DNA of 64,000 nt, from assembly GCF_024448335.1 (NCBI RefSeq), contig NZ_JAMOHM010000008.1, positions 62,001 through 126,000 on the forward strand. The letters are read 5' to 3'. The DNA is from Stutzerimonas frequens. Lineage in GTDB: Bacteria; Pseudomonadota; Gammaproteobacteria; Pseudomonadales; Pseudomonadaceae. Positions 1-11,828 of this stretch are shown one piece after another (position 1 is the first letter of the stretch; each line of letters opens with the position of its first letter). Both the position numbers and the translations under genes were made by a program. The notes under the pieces are model-generated. The model was not told the DNA's origin, searched no databases, and saw only the letters and a program-made list of their open reading frames with translations.

Positions 1-131
1 CGCCTGGCTGCTGGCGCGTGGGCGGCGACTGGTGGTCGCGGGGCTGGGCTTGGTCATCGGCCTATTTGATGCCAGCCCGGCGGCGGATGCAAACCGCCGT
101 GGCGGTCGCCCCGCAGCACACGGGCCCGCGG

Positions 132-1505
132 CTAGACGGTATGCAAATACCAGTTGTACTCGAGGTCCGAGATCGAATGCTCGAACTCGGCCAGCTCGCT
201 CTCCTTGCACGCGACGAAGATGTCGATGTAATCGGGGCTGATGTAGCGCGCCATGATCTCGCTGTCGTCCAGCTCGCGCAGGGCGTCGCGCAGGTTGGTC
301 GGCAGGCTCTGCTCGACCTGCTCATAGGAGTTGCCCTCGATGGGGTCATCCGGCTCGATCTTGTTGGTCAGGCCGTGGTGCACCCCGGCGAGGATGCCGG
401 CAAGCAGCAGGTAGGGGTTGGCGTCGGCACCGGCGACCCGATGTTCGATGCGTACCGCGTCCGGGCTGTCGGTCGGCACGCGTAGCGCCACGGTGCGGTT
501 GTCCATGCCCCAGCACGGCGCATTCGGCACGTAGAACTGCGCGCCGAAACGGCGATAGGAATTCACGTTCGGGCAGAGGAAGGCCATCGAGGCGGCCATG
601 GTCTGCTGCAGGCCGCCGATGGCGTGGCGTAGCGGTTGACTGTCCAGCGGGTTCTCGGTGGCGAATATATTGTTGCCGTTCTTGTCGAGCAGCGAGATGT
701 GCACATGCAGACCGTTGCCGGCCTGGCCCGGGTAGGGCTTGGCCATGAAGGTGGTGTCCATCTCGTGGTCGTACGCGATGTTCTTGATCAGCCGCTTGAG
801 CAGCACCGCGTAGTCGCATGCCTTGATCGGATCGGCGACGTGGTGGAGGTTGACCTCGAACTGCGCCGGGGCGCTTTCCTTGACGATGGCATCGGCCGGG
901 ATGCCCTGTTCCTTGGCGCCTTCGAGAATGTCCTGCAGGCAGTCGACGTACTCGTCCAGGTCGTCGATCAGATAGACCTGGGTCGAGTGCGGGCGCTTGC
1001 CGGAGATCGGCGAGCGCGGCGGCTGTGGCCGGCCGTTGATGTTCTCCTGGTCGATCAGATAGAACTCCAGCTCGAATGCGGCGCAGATGGTCAGGCCCAG
1101 CTCGTCGAACTTGCTCACCACCTGGCGCAGCACCTCGCGCGGGTCGGCGAAGAACGGTGCGCCGTCGCGCTCGTGCATGGTCATCAGCAGTTGCGCGGTG
1201 GGGCGCTTCTGCCAGGGTTCCTTGGACAGGGTGTTGGGAATCGGGAAGCAGATACGGTCGGAGTCGCCGATGTCCATGCCAAGGCCCGTGCTTTCCACGG
1301 TGATGCCGTTGATATCCAGGGCGAACAGCGAGGCGGGGAGGTTGATGCCCTTCTCGTAGACCTTGTGCAGGCTGGCGCGCTCGATGCGCTTGCCGCGCAC
1401 GACTCCATTCATGTCGGTGATCAGCAGATCGACGTACTGCACCTCCGGATGTTCCTTGAGAAATGCGTTAGCTTCGTTGAGCTGAACGGCACGCGGCGGG
1501 GCCAT
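132..1505 (-). CDS. spuI: Gamma-glutamylpolyamine synthetase (glutamine synthetase family)
   Basis: A 457-residue glutamine-synthetase-fold protein. It should ligate glutamate to putrescine or a related amine using ATP, the first step of the cytoplasmic gamma-glutamyl route of polyamine breakdown. Visible family marks are the N-terminal DMNGVVRGKR segment, the metal-ligand region FELEFYLID, the conserved HVHISLLD and NSYRRFGAQF stretches, and the LRVPTDSPDAVRIEHRVAGADANPY-type ATP/glutamate region near residues 345-370. It is read leftward, divergent from the spuABCDEFGH operon, exactly as spuI lies beside spuA in P. aeruginosa. An AAGG ribosome site precedes the ATG by about 8 bases. It is paralogous to SpuB in this window. 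Polyamine specificity is inferred from the locus, not from active-site residues. Confidence 0.9.
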   Translation of the reverse strand: MAPPRAVQLNEANAFLKEHPEVQYVDLLITDMNGVVRGKRIERASLHKVYEKGINLPASLFALDINGITVESTGLGMDIGDSDRICFPIPNTLSKEPWQKRPTAQLLMTMHERDGAPFFADPREVLRQVVSKFDELGLTICAAFELEFYLIDQENINGRPQPPRSPISGKRPHSTQVYLIDDLDEYVDCLQDILEGAKEQGIPADAIVKESAPAQFEVNLHHVADPIKACDYAVLLKRLIKNIAYDHEMDTTFMAKPYPGQAGNGLHVHISLLDKNGNNIFATENPLDSQPLRHAIGGLQQTMAASMAFLCPNVNSYRRFGAQFYVPNAPCWGMDNRTVALRVPTDSPDAVRIEHRVAGADANPYLLLAGILAGVHHGLTNKIEPDDPIEGNSYEQVEQSLPTNLRDALRELDDSEIMARYISPDYIDIFVACKESELAEFEHSISDLEYNWYLHTV

Positions 1506-1745
1506 GATGAATTACCTTAATTGTTAAAAATTTCAATCATCAGATGCTTGTCTGGGAGTCAATCGAAAAGCCTGTTCACTGTCAATAGTAGCCGGCCAGC
1601 GCCCCATGAGTGCCCATGCTGGGCCTTTTTTGGGGCATCTGCCGTGTGTGTCGAGCGTCGCGCACGCGGCTGAAGTTCGGGCTATTGTCTATAAAAATGA
1701 ACAAGACTACTCTCCGATATGCCCCATTCGAACGACGAGTATCCC
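1506..1745. promoter_or_regulatory. Divergent spuI / spuA intergenic control region
   Basis: This 240-base divergent spacer must hold the promoters for spuI (leftward) and the spuA operon (rightward). It is AT-richer than its surroundings next to spuI. A TATAAA at 1690-1695 could be the -10 element for spuA, but no good -35 lies upstream, which would fit an activator- or repressor-dependent promoter. No specific operator can be assigned by eye. Confidence 0.35.
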
Positions 1746-2492
1746 ATGTCGCGCAAGCCTCTGATCGGCGTATCGGCCTGCACCAAGCAGCTCGGCCACC
1801 ACAGCTTTCATATAGCCGGTGACAAGTACCTACGTGCCGCGGCGATCGCCGGCGTGCCGCTGGTGATCCCGGCGCTGGACGAGCTGATCGATCCCGCGAC
1901 CCTGCTGGAAAACTTCGACGGCCTACTGTTCACCGGCTCGCCGTCCAACGTCGAGCCACATCACTATGGTGGGCCAGCGAGCGAGCCGGGCACTCATCAT
2001 GATCCGTTTCGCGACCGCCTCACCCTGCCGCTGATCCGCGCGGCGGTCGAGGCCGGCATTCCGGTGTTCGGCATCTGCCGGGGCTTTCAGGAAATGAACG
2101 TGGCCTTTGGCGGCACCCTGCACCAGAAAGTGCACGAAGCCGGCCCCTATCAGGATCATCGCGAGCGTCCCGAGGATCCGCTGGATGTGCAGTATGGTCT
2201 CAGCCATGCCTTGCATGTGCAGCCGGGCGGGCTGCTCGAGCGCCTCGGCCTACCGCCGCAGATACAGGTCAATTCGGTACACGGACAGGGTGTCGAGCGC
2301 CTCGGCGCCGGCCTGCGCATCGAGGCGCTGGCCCCCGACGGGCTGATTGAGGCATTTTCCGTGGAAGCCGCGCCGAACTTCGCCCTCGGCGTGCAATGGC
2401 ATCCGGAATGGCAGGTCCACTCGCACCCGCACTATCTGGCGCTGTTCCAGGGCTTCGCCGAAGCCTGCCAGGCACGTGCACGACAACGCTGA
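1746..2492 (+). CDS. spuA: Gamma-glutamyl-GABA hydrolase (class I glutamine amidotransferase, peptidase C26)
   Basis: A 248-residue cytoplasmic C26-family amidohydrolase, equivalent to PuuD, expected to release GABA and glutamate from gamma-glutamyl-GABA. The nucleophile elbow FGICRGFQEMN puts the catalytic cysteine at residue 111. The partner His219 and Glu221 are in WHPEW. The conserved early motif DGLLFTGSPSNVEPHHY is also present. The ATG at 1746 (MSRKPLIGVS) is preferred because it starts where the family normally starts. An in-frame ATG nine codons upstream (1719) has no visible ribosome site. It is the first gene of the spuABCDEFGH cluster and ends 42 bases before spuB. E. coli calls the equivalent gene puuD. 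Confidence 0.9.
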   Translation: MSRKPLIGVSACTKQLGHHSFHIAGDKYLRAAAIAGVPLVIPALDELIDPATLLENFDGLLFTGSPSNVEPHHYGGPASEPGTHHDPFRDRLTLPLIRAAVEAGIPVFGICRGFQEMNVAFGGTLHQKVHEAGPYQDHRERPEDPLDVQYGLSHALHVQPGGLLERLGLPPQIQVNSVHGQGVERLGAGLRIEALAPDGLIEAFSVEAAPNFALGVQWHPEWQVHSHPHYLALFQGFAEACQARARQR

Positions 2493-2534
2493 GGCCGACC
2501 CCGTACGGCCACTTCCCAGCAACCCGAGGTCAAC

Positions 2535-3893
2535 ATGAGTATCAAGCTCGACCAGCTCACCGGCTGGCTGAAAGAACGCAAGATCACCGAAGTGGAGTGC
2601 CTGATCAGCGACCTGACCGGGATCGCTCGCGGCAAGATTTCACCGACCAACAAGTTTCTCGACGAGAAGGGCATGCGCCTGCCGGAAAGCGTGCTGCTGC
2701 AGACCGTGACCGGCGATTACGTCGAGGACGACATCTACTACGAACTGCTCGACCCGGCCGACATCGACATGTTCTGCCGGCCCGATCCGAACGCGGTGTT
2801 CCTCGTGCCCTGGGCGATCGAGCCCACCGCCCAGGTGATCCACGACACCTACGACAAGATGGGCAACCCCATCGAGCTGTCGCCGCGCAACATCCTCAAG
2901 CGTGTGCTGAAGATGTATGCCGATCGCGGCTGGCAGCCCATCGTCGCGCCGGAGATGGAGTTCTACCTGACCAAGCGCTGCGAGGACCCGGACCTGCCGT
3001 TCCAGCCGCCGATCGGTCGTTCCGGTCGCCAGGAGACCGGCCGCCAGTCGTTCTCCATCGATGCCGCGAACGAGTTCGACCCGCTGTTCGAGGACATGTA
3101 CGACTGGTGCGAGGCGCAGGGCCTGGATCTGGACACCCTGATCCACGAGGAAGGCACCGCGCAGATGGAGATCAACTTCCGTCATGGCGAGGCGCTGCAC
3201 CTGGCCGACCAGATCCTGGTGTTCAAACGCACCATGCGCGAGGCCGCGCTCAAGCACAACGTCGCTGCCACCTTCATGGCCAAGCCGATGACCGGCGAGC
3301 CGGGCAGCGCGATGCACCTGCACCAGAGCGTCATCGACCTCAACACCGGGCGCAACATCTTCTCCAATGAAGACGGCTCCATGAGCCAGCTGTTCCTGCA
3401 CCACGTCGGCGGCCTGCAGAAGTACATCCCCGAGCTGCTGCCGATGTTCGCGCCGAACGTCAATTCGTTCCGCCGCTTCCTGCCCGATACCTCGGCGCCG
3501 GTGAACGTCGAATGGGGCGAGGAAAACCGCACCGTGGGCCTGCGCGTGCCGGATTCCGACCCGCAGAACCGCCGGGTGGAGAACCGCCTCGCAGGCGCCG
3601 ACGCCAACCCCTACCTGGCCATCGCCGCCAGCCTGCTGTGCGGCTACATCGGCATGGTCGAGCAGCTGCCGCCGAGCCAGCCGGTCAAGGGCCGCGGCTA
3701 CGAGCGACGCAACCTGCGTCTGCCGCTGACGCTGGAAGCGGCGCTGGAGCGGATGGAAACCTGCCGCGAACTGGAGAAATACCTGAGCCCGAAATTCATC
3801 ACCGGCTACGTCGCGGTCAAACGCGCCGAGCAGGAGAACTATCACCGCGTGATCAGCTCCTGGGAGCGGGAATTCCTGATGCTGTCGGTGTAA
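2535..3893 (+). CDS. spuB: Glutamylpolyamine synthetase (glutamine synthetase family)
   Basis: A 452-residue glutamine-synthetase-family enzyme and the second gamma-glutamyl-amine ligase of the locus. Family marks are LISDLTGIARGKI near the N-terminus, the metal site PEMEFYL, the HLHQSVIDL stretch, NSFRRFLPDTSAP and GLRVPDSDPQNRRVENR. It shares the fold and many motifs with the divergent spuI product, so the locus keeps two ligases, as in P. aeruginosa, where they are thought to differ in amine preference. The ATG follows a GAGG ribosome site. It lies between the C26 hydrolase and the aminotransferase of the same pathway. Which amine it prefers cannot be read from the sequence. Confidence 0.9.
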   Translation: MSIKLDQLTGWLKERKITEVECLISDLTGIARGKISPTNKFLDEKGMRLPESVLLQTVTGDYVEDDIYYELLDPADIDMFCRPDPNAVFLVPWAIEPTAQVIHDTYDKMGNPIELSPRNILKRVLKMYADRGWQPIVAPEMEFYLTKRCEDPDLPFQPPIGRSGRQETGRQSFSIDAANEFDPLFEDMYDWCEAQGLDLDTLIHEEGTAQMEINFRHGEALHLADQILVFKRTMREAALKHNVAATFMAKPMTGEPGSAMHLHQSVIDLNTGRNIFSNEDGSMSQLFLHHVGGLQKYIPELLPMFAPNVNSFRRFLPDTSAPVNVEWGEENRTVGLRVPDSDPQNRRVENRLAGADANPYLAIAASLLCGYIGMVEQLPPSQPVKGRGYERRNLRLPLTLEAALERMETCRELEKYLSPKFITGYVAVKRAEQENYHRVISSWEREFLMLSV

Positions 3894-3977
3894 GGCCGCT
3901 TCCGCCGGAGCCGGCCGCAGGGTGGATGCGATTTTGGCGTCCACCGACCATGCACGAACTTTAACGAGAGGTGACTG

Positions 3978-5336
3978 ATGAGCGATTCGCAAACCCTGCA
4001 CTGGCAAGCGCTGAGCCGCGACCATCACCTGCCGCCGTTCACCGACTACAAGGCGCTGAACGCCAAGGGCACGCGCATCATCACCCGCGGCGAGGGTGTG
4101 TACCTGTGGGACAGCGAAGGACACAAGATCCTCGACGCCATGGCCGGGCTGTGGTGCGTCAATCTCGGCTACGGCCGCGAGGAACTGGTCGAGGCAGCGA
4201 CCCGCCAGATGCGCGAGCTGCCGTACTACAACCTGTTCTTCCAGACTGCCCACCCGCCCGCCGTGGCGCTGGCCAAGGCGATTGCCGACATCGCCCCGGC
4301 CGGGATGAATCATGTGTTCTTTACCGGCTCGGGGTCCGAGGCCAACGACACCGTGCTGCGCATGGTGCGCCATTACTGGGCAATCAAGGGCCGGCCGGAG
4401 AAGAAGGTGATTATCGGCCGCTGGAACGGCTATCACGGTTCCACGGTTGCCGGTACCAGCCTGGGCGGGATGAAGGCGATGCACGAGCAGGGCGATTTTC
4501 CTATCCCCGGCATCGAGCACATCGACCAGCCCTACTGGTACGGCGAGGGCGGCGACATGAGTCCGGAGGAGTTCGGCCTGCGCATCGCCGACCAGCTGGA
4601 GCAGAAGATTCTCGAAGTTGGCGAGGACAAGGTCGCCGCCTTCATCGCCGAGCCGATTCAGGGCGCCGGCGGCGTGATCATCCCGCCGGACAGCTACTGG
4701 CCCCGAATCAAGGAAATCCTTGCGCGCCACGACATCCTGCTGGTGGCCGACGAGGTCATCTGCGGTTTCGGCCGGACTGGCGAATGGTTCGGCAGCGACT
4801 ACTACGGCCTCACCCCCGACCTGATGCCGATCGCCAAGGGCCTGACCTCCGGCTACATCCCCATGGGCGGCGTCATCGTGCGTGACGGAGTGGTGCAGAC
4901 GCTCAACGAGGGCGGCGAGTTCTATCACGGCTTCACCTATTCGGGGCATCCGGTGGCCGCCGCGGTGGCGCTGGAGAACATCCGCATCCTGCGCAAGGAG
5001 AAGATCGTCGAGCGGGTCAAGACGAAGACGGCACCCTATTTGCAGTCTCGCTGGCAGGAACTGGTCGAGCATCCGCTGGTGGGCGAAGCCCGTGGTGTCG
5101 GTCTGCTCGGCGCGCTGGAACTGGTGAAAAACAAGAAGACCCGCGAACGTTTCGTCGATGCCGATGTGGGCATGCGCTGTCGCGAGCACTGCTTCCGCAA
5201 CGGCCTGGTGATGCGTGCGGTCGGCGACACCATGATCATCTCGCCGCCGCTGGTGATCAGCGAGGAGCAGATCGACGAGCTGATCGGCAAGGTACGGCTG
5301 TGTCTGGATGCGACGGCCAAGGACGTGCGCGGTTGA
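3978..5336 (+). CDS. spuC: Polyamine:pyruvate aminotransferase (class III, PLP)
   Basis: A 452-residue fold-type I, class III aminotransferase. It transfers the amino group of putrescine or related polyamines to pyruvate, giving 4-aminobutyraldehyde and alanine. The cofactor site is clear: GSGSEAND (residues 117-124), the pyridine-nitrogen aspartate D258 in VADEV, and Schiff-base Lys287 in PIAKGLTSGY. An AGAGG ribosome site precedes the ATG. The gene follows spuB by 84 bases and is followed by a 214-base spacer before spuD, where a second promoter may feed the transport genes. Length and motifs match P. aeruginosa SpuC closely; the acceptor is taken from that family. Confidence 0.92.
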   Translation: MSDSQTLHWQALSRDHHLPPFTDYKALNAKGTRIITRGEGVYLWDSEGHKILDAMAGLWCVNLGYGREELVEAATRQMRELPYYNLFFQTAHPPAVALAKAIADIAPAGMNHVFFTGSGSEANDTVLRMVRHYWAIKGRPEKKVIIGRWNGYHGSTVAGTSLGGMKAMHEQGDFPIPGIEHIDQPYWYGEGGDMSPEEFGLRIADQLEQKILEVGEDKVAAFIAEPIQGAGGVIIPPDSYWPRIKEILARHDILLVADEVICGFGRTGEWFGSDYYGLTPDLMPIAKGLTSGYIPMGGVIVRDGVVQTLNEGGEFYHGFTYSGHPVAAAVALENIRILRKEKIVERVKTKTAPYLQSRWQELVEHPLVGEARGVGLLGALELVKNKKTRERFVDADVGMRCREHCFRNGLVMRAVGDTMIISPPLVISEEQIDELIGKVRLCLDATAKDVRG

Positions 5337-5418
5337 TTCGCGGCAGCCGGTGGAGGCTGGGCCAGGGTTGCCCTTCGCACCGCCGATTGCGCTCGGCTTG
5401 TTGAAAAAAAGGGCCTGA

Positions 5419-6648
<1,230 letters not shown>

Positions 6649-6660
6649 GGCGACTGCGTA

Positions 6661-6686
6661 CACCGGCCGGGCGATGCCGGCCGGTG
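6661..6686 (+). other. Intercistronic stem-loop after spuD
   Basis: A perfect 10-bp inverted repeat (CACCGGCCGG / CCGGCCGGTG) with a 6-base loop lies 12 bases after the spuD stop. There is no T-run, so it is unlikely to be a full terminator. Such hairpins after binding-protein genes commonly protect the upstream message from 3' exonucleases. That role here is inferred. Confidence 0.6.
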
Positions 6687-6832
6687 CATGCACCCGATCC
6701 GGGCGCCGGGGCAATCCGCGCTTGGAACACCAGCACGAGGACACGGAATGCTTGAAGCCTTTGCAGCCACGTCATCTGCCCTCGTCTCCACCTGCCCTGA
6801 AACTGCAGTGGCAGTTGCACCAAATCTGTTGA

Positions 6833-7996
<1,164 letters not shown>

Positions 7997-8010
7997 ACTC
8001 CGGAGCGGTT

Positions 8011-8041
8011 GCGCTTGGCCCGGCCTGCCTTGGCCAAGCGC
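8011..8041 (+). other. Intercistronic stem-loop after spuE
   Basis: A perfect 10-bp stem (GCGCTTGGCC / GGCCAAGCGC) with an 11-base loop lies 14 bases after the spuE stop and about 100 bases before spuF. No T-tract follows. It probably stabilises the abundant receptor messages or attenuates transcription into the ATPase and permease genes. Confidence 0.6.
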
Positions 8042-8142
8042 AGCCCGCTCTGCCGGGGTGTGCCAGCAGGCGTGCCCGCTGCAACGATCATTAGATTTCC
8101 GGCAATGGCCGGGCCAACCTTTTTCATTTCGGGAGTTCGCGC

Positions 8143-9294
8143 ATGGCCGTTGCCTCCAGCGCCTACAAGAAAGCCCTCAGTGGCGAGAGCAAGAACAAGC
8201 AGGTGCTGCTGAAGATCGACCGCGTCACCAAGAAGTTCGACGAAACGGTGGCGGTCGATGATGTCTCGCTGAGCATCCACCAGGGCGAGATCTTCGCCCT
8301 CCTCGGCGGCTCGGGTTCGGGCAAGTCGACGCTGCTGCGCATGCTCGCCGGCTTCGAGCGGCCCACCGAGGGGCGCATCTTCCTCGACGGACAGGACATC
8401 ACCGACATGCCGCCCTACGAGCGGCCGATCAACATGATGTTCCAGTCCTACGCGCTGTTCCCGCACATGACGGTGGAGCAGAACATCGCCTTCGGCCTGA
8501 AGCAGGATGGCCTGCCCAAGGCGGAGATCGAGGAGCGGGTGAAGGAAATGCTCGGCCTGGTGCAGATGGCCCAGTACGCCAAGCGCAAGCCGCATCAGCT
8601 GTCGGGCGGGCAGCGCCAGCGCGTCGCCCTGGCGCGCTCGCTGGCCAAGCGGCCCAAGCTGCTGCTGCTCGACGAGCCGATGGGCGCGCTGGACAAGAAG
8701 CTGCGCTCGCAGATGCAGCTCGAGTTGGTGCAGATCATCGAGCGTGTCGGCGTTACCTGCGTGATGGTCACCCACGACCAGGAAGAGGCCATGACCATGG
8801 CCGAGCGCATCGCCATCATGCATCTGGGCTGGATCGCCCAGGTCGGCAGCCCGATGGATATCTACGAGACGCCGGCGAGCCGTCTGGTCTGCGAGTTCAT
8901 CGGCAACGTCAACCTGTTCGACGGCGAGCTGGTCGAGGACATGGGTGACCACGCCATCATCGCCTCGCCCGGTCTGGAGAACCCGATCTACGTCGGCCAC
9001 GGGATCAGTACCCGCGCCCAGGACAAGCAGATCACCTACGCGATCCGCCCGGAAAAGCTGCTGATCGGCACCGAACTGCCGGAACTGGAGCGCCCGGGCT
9101 ACAACTGGGCCAAGGGCGTCGTGCACGACATCGCCTACCTCGGCGGCCACTCGGTGTACTACATCAAGCTGCCGTCCGGCGGAGTGCTGCAGGCCTTCAT
9201 GGCCAACGCCGAGCGCCACGTGAAGCTGCCGACCTGGGAGGAAGAGGTGTACGTCTACTGGTGGGATGACAGCGGCGTGGTGTTGCAGGCATGA
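8143..9294 (+). CDS. spuF: Polyamine ABC transporter ATP-binding protein
   Basis: A 383-residue PotA/PotG-type ATPase that powers polyamine import. Walker A is GGSGSGKST, the signature is LSGGQRQRVALARSLA, Walker B is LLLLDEPMGALD and the switch histidine is in VTHDQEEAM. The C-terminal third is the TOBE-type regulatory region typical of spermidine/putrescine ATPases. A GGGAG ribosome site precedes the ATG. Its stop overlaps the start of spuG (ATGA), so the two are translationally coupled. The assignment as SpuF rests on gene order and family. Confidence 0.93.
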   Translation: MAVASSAYKKALSGESKNKQVLLKIDRVTKKFDETVAVDDVSLSIHQGEIFALLGGSGSGKSTLLRMLAGFERPTEGRIFLDGQDITDMPPYERPINMMFQSYALFPHMTVEQNIAFGLKQDGLPKAEIEERVKEMLGLVQMAQYAKRKPHQLSGGQRQRVALARSLAKRPKLLLLDEPMGALDKKLRSQMQLELVQIIERVGVTCVMVTHDQEEAMTMAERIAIMHLGWIAQVGSPMDIYETPASRLVCEFIGNVNLFDGELVEDMGDHAIIASPGLENPIYVGHGISTRAQDKQITYAIRPEKLLIGTELPELERPGYNWAKGVVHDIAYLGGHSVYYIKLPSGGVLQAFMANAERHVKLPTWEEEVYVYWWDDSGVVLQA

Positions 9295-10187
9295 AGCGCT
9301 CGCCCCTGAACACCGGGCGCCGACTGGTCATCGGCGTGCCCTTCCTGTGGCTGATGCTGTTCTTCCTGCTGCCCTTTGCCATCGTGCTGAAGATCAGCTT
9401 TGCCGAAGCGGATGTGGCCATTCCGCCGTACACCGACATCTTCGCCTATGCCGACCAGCAGCTGCAGGTGCTGATCAACCTGGGCAACTACATCTTCCTC
9501 AGCGAAGACGAGCTGTATCTGGCGGCCTACCTGGGCTCGCTGCGGATCGCCTTCTTCAGCACGCTGCTCTGCCTGCTGATCGGCTATCCGATGGCCTATG
9601 CCATTGCCCGTGCGCGAAAGGACCTGCAGACGGTCCTGCTGCTGCTGATCATGATGCCGACCTGGACCGCCATCCTGATTCGCGTCTATGCCTGGATGGG
9701 CATCCTCAGCAGCAACGGCATACTCAACGGACTGTTGCAGGGGCTCGGCCTGATTGATGCGCCGCTGCAGATTCTCAACACCGATATGGCCGTGTACATC
9801 GGCGTGGTCTATTCCTACCTGCCGTTCATGATCCTGCCGCTCTACGCCAACCTGGTGAAGCACGACCCGAGCCTGCTCGAGGCAGCTTCCGACCTCGGCG
9901 CGCGCAACCTCACCAGCTTCTGGAAGATCACCGTGCCGCTGTCGAAGAACGGCATCATCGCCGGCTGCATGCTGGTGTTCATTCCGGTGGTGGGTGAGTT
10001 CGTCATCCCCGAGCTGCTCGGCGGTCCGGAGACGCTGATGATCGGCAAGGTGCTGTGGCAGGAGTTCTTCAATAACCGCGACTGGCCGGTGGCCTCGGCA
10101 CTGGCGGTAGTGATGCTGGCGATCCTGCTGGTACCGATCATCCTGTTCAACCGGAACCAAGCCAAGGAACTGGAGGGCAAGCTATGA
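9291..10187 (+). CDS. spuG: Polyamine ABC transporter permease
   Basis: A 298-residue inner-membrane permease of the PotB/PotH type. It begins with a strongly hydrophobic first helix (about residues 12-34), has five further membrane segments, and carries the ATPase-docking loop EAASDLGARNLTSFWKITVP (EAA motif, residues about 197-216). The start overlaps spuF and the stop overlaps spuH, both as ATGA, so ATPase and permeases are likely made in fixed ratio. With SpuH it forms the channel that takes polyamine from SpuD or SpuE. Confidence 0.93.
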   Translation: MKRSPLNTGRRLVIGVPFLWLMLFFLLPFAIVLKISFAEADVAIPPYTDIFAYADQQLQVLINLGNYIFLSEDELYLAAYLGSLRIAFFSTLLCLLIGYPMAYAIARARKDLQTVLLLLIMMPTWTAILIRVYAWMGILSSNGILNGLLQGLGLIDAPLQILNTDMAVYIGVVYSYLPFMILPLYANLVKHDPSLLEAASDLGARNLTSFWKITVPLSKNGIIAGCMLVFIPVVGEFVIPELLGGPETLMIGKVLWQEFFNNRDWPVASALAVVMLAILLVPIILFNRNQAKELEGKL

Positions 10188-11086
10188 GGCGCTGGAGCTT
10201 TTCCAACCTGATCCTGGTGCTCGGGCTGCTGTTCATCTACCTGCCGATGGTCATCCTGGTCATCTACTCGTTCAACGCCTCGCGGCTGGTGACGGTGTGG
10301 GGTGGCTGGTCGCTGAAGTGGTACGCCGGCCTGCTTGACAACTCCCAGCTGATGGGCGCGGTGATGCGCTCGCTGGAGGTCGCAGCCTACACCGCGATTG
10401 CCGCGGTGGCGCTCGGCACCATGGCCGCCTTCGTGCTCACGCGTATCCCGGTATTCCGCGGTCGCACGCTGTTCGGTGGCCTGGTCACCGCGCCGCTGGT
10501 GATGCCTGAGGTGATCACCGGTCTGTCGCTGCTGCTGCTGTTCGTGGCGATGGCGCAACTGGTCGGCTGGCCCGCGCAGCGCGGGCTGGTGACCATCTGG
10601 ATCGCTCACACCACGTTCTGCTCGGCCTACGTTGCGGTGGTGGTGATGGCGCGCCTGCGCGAGCTCGACCTGTCCATCGAGGAAGCGGCGATGGACCTCG
10701 GTGCGCGGCCGTGGAAGGTGTTCTTCCTGATCACCATGCCGATGATCGCACCGTCGCTGGCGGCGGGCGGCATGCTGTCCTTCGCCCTGTCGCTGGACGA
10801 TCTGGTGCTGGCCAGCTTCGTCTCCGGCCCCGGCTCGACCACCCTGCCGATGGAGATCTTCTCCGCCGTGCGCCTGGGGGTGAAGCCGGAGATCAACGCG
10901 GTGGCCAGTCTGATCCTGCTCAGCGTGTCGCTGGCCACCTTCCTTGCCTGGTATCTCACCCGGCGTGCCGAGAAGCGCCGCATCCGCGCGATGCAGCAGG
11001 CGATGGATGAAACCGCTGGCAGTCCCACCTGGCGCCAGGTGATCGACAGCCGCAAGGTGCTGGTGCCACCCTCGGCGCATAGCTGA
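10184..11086 (+). CDS. spuH: Polyamine ABC transporter permease
   Basis: A 300-residue PotC/PotI-type permease, the last gene of the spu operon. The first membrane helix is at about residues 7-28 and the EAA loop [20 protein letters not shown] at about residues 166-185. The start overlaps the spuG stop (ATGA). It pairs with SpuG in the inner membrane. A strong intrinsic terminator begins 16 bases after the stop and closes the operon. Confidence 0.93.
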   Translation: MRRWSFSNLILVLGLLFIYLPMVILVIYSFNASRLVTVWGGWSLKWYAGLLDNSQLMGAVMRSLEVAAYTAIAAVALGTMAAFVLTRIPVFRGRTLFGGLVTAPLVMPEVITGLSLLLLFVAMAQLVGWPAQRGLVTIWIAHTTFCSAYVAVVVMARLRELDLSIEEAAMDLGARPWKVFFLITMPMIAPSLAAGGMLSFALSLDDLVLASFVSGPGSTTLPMEIFSAVRLGVKPEINAVASLILLSVSLATFLAWYLTRRAEKRRIRAMQQAMDETAGSPTWRQVIDSRKVLVPPSAHS

Positions 11087-11102
11087 GCGTTACCGGGAAG
11101 CG

Positions 11103-11130
11103 AAAAAGGGCGCAGCGGTGCGCCCTTTTT
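11103..11130 (+). terminator. Rho-independent terminator of the spu operon
   Basis: An 11-bp stem (AAAAGGGCGCA / TGCGCCCTTTT) with a 4-base loop, followed by a T-run, lies 16 bases after the spuH stop. The A-run on the left side lets it also work for the convergent gene on the minus strand. Confidence 0.9.
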
Positions 11131-11179
11131 CGTGGCGCCTAGGAAGCCATCACCGGCGTACCTACGCTGCCGCTAAGCC

Positions 11180-11749
11180 TCAACCCTGCCAGTCACAGAA
11201 ACAGGCCACCGCCAGGGAGTGGGTCGCGCGCACCTTGCGCCCCGCAAGCACCGCTTCGAGGATCGGCTCGACGAAGCTGTTGTCCGAACTGCACACCGCC
11301 CCCTCGCTGTAGGGCCCGATATAGACGAGCTCACCATGCTGGTCCCAGATGCCTACCGCGGGGCTGGCCGGCAGCTGTTCGGCACCGATGAGCCCCTCCA
11401 GCGCTTTCAGCGAGGCCAGTGGTTGCGGCAGGCGGCCCTGGCTGCCGGGCTTGCGCATCTCGTAGAAGGCGACCGGCTGATCGGCGAAGCGTTCGAGCAG
11501 CTCCTGCAGATGCTGCTGGTTGCCGACATTGCACGGGCAGCCGGGATCCCAGAAGTGCACGAAGCGGACCGGGCCGGGTCCTTGCAGGGCGGCGGGCAGC
11601 TGCAGCGCATCACCCGAGAACAGCTCGGCGCGCTCGCCCTCGAAAGTGCGTAGATAGCGCGCCTCGAACCACCAGAACGCAGCCAGCATGGCACCGGCCC
11701 ACAGCAGGGCGATCAACGCGGCGATCAGATACTTGCGGCGACTAGTCAT
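11180..11749 (-). CDS. Membrane-anchored thioredoxin-like protein (DUF6436 type)
   Basis: A 189-residue protein with one N-terminal membrane segment (about residues 8-27) and a periplasmic thioredoxin-like domain. The motif FVHFWDPGCPCNVGNQQHL holds a CPC pair where thioredoxins have CxxC. Two further cysteines occur in EGAVCSSDN, and another pair (CFC) is at the C-terminus. It resembles the DUF6436 family of Pseudomonas. The function is unknown; a thiol redox role is suggested only by the fold-like motif. It converges with the spu operon and is divergent from the hydrolase gene, 79 bases away. Confidence 0.7.
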   Translation of the reverse strand: MTSRRKYLIAALIALLWAGAMLAAFWWFEARYLRTFEGERAELFSGDALQLPAALQGPGPVRFVHFWDPGCPCNVGNQQHLQELLERFADQPVAFYEMRKPGSQGRLPQPLASLKALEGLIGAEQLPASPAVGIWDQHGELVYIGPYSEGAVCSSDNSFVEPILEAVLAGRKVRATHSLAVACFCDWQG

Positions 11750-11828
11750 GACGGAACCCGGGAAAAGGTGCGCAAGCTTGCCATGCGGCGATGCAGAGCT
11801 GAATATCCCAGCTCAACGCAATCGAAGA

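Noticed and set aside
1-131. Hydrophobic stretch (LVVAGLGLVIGLF) at the left edge on the plus strand
   Set aside because: The frame runs over 100 bases into the antisense of spuI before stopping and has no recognisable protein. With only 131 bases before spuI, it is not possible to tell a gene end from chance.
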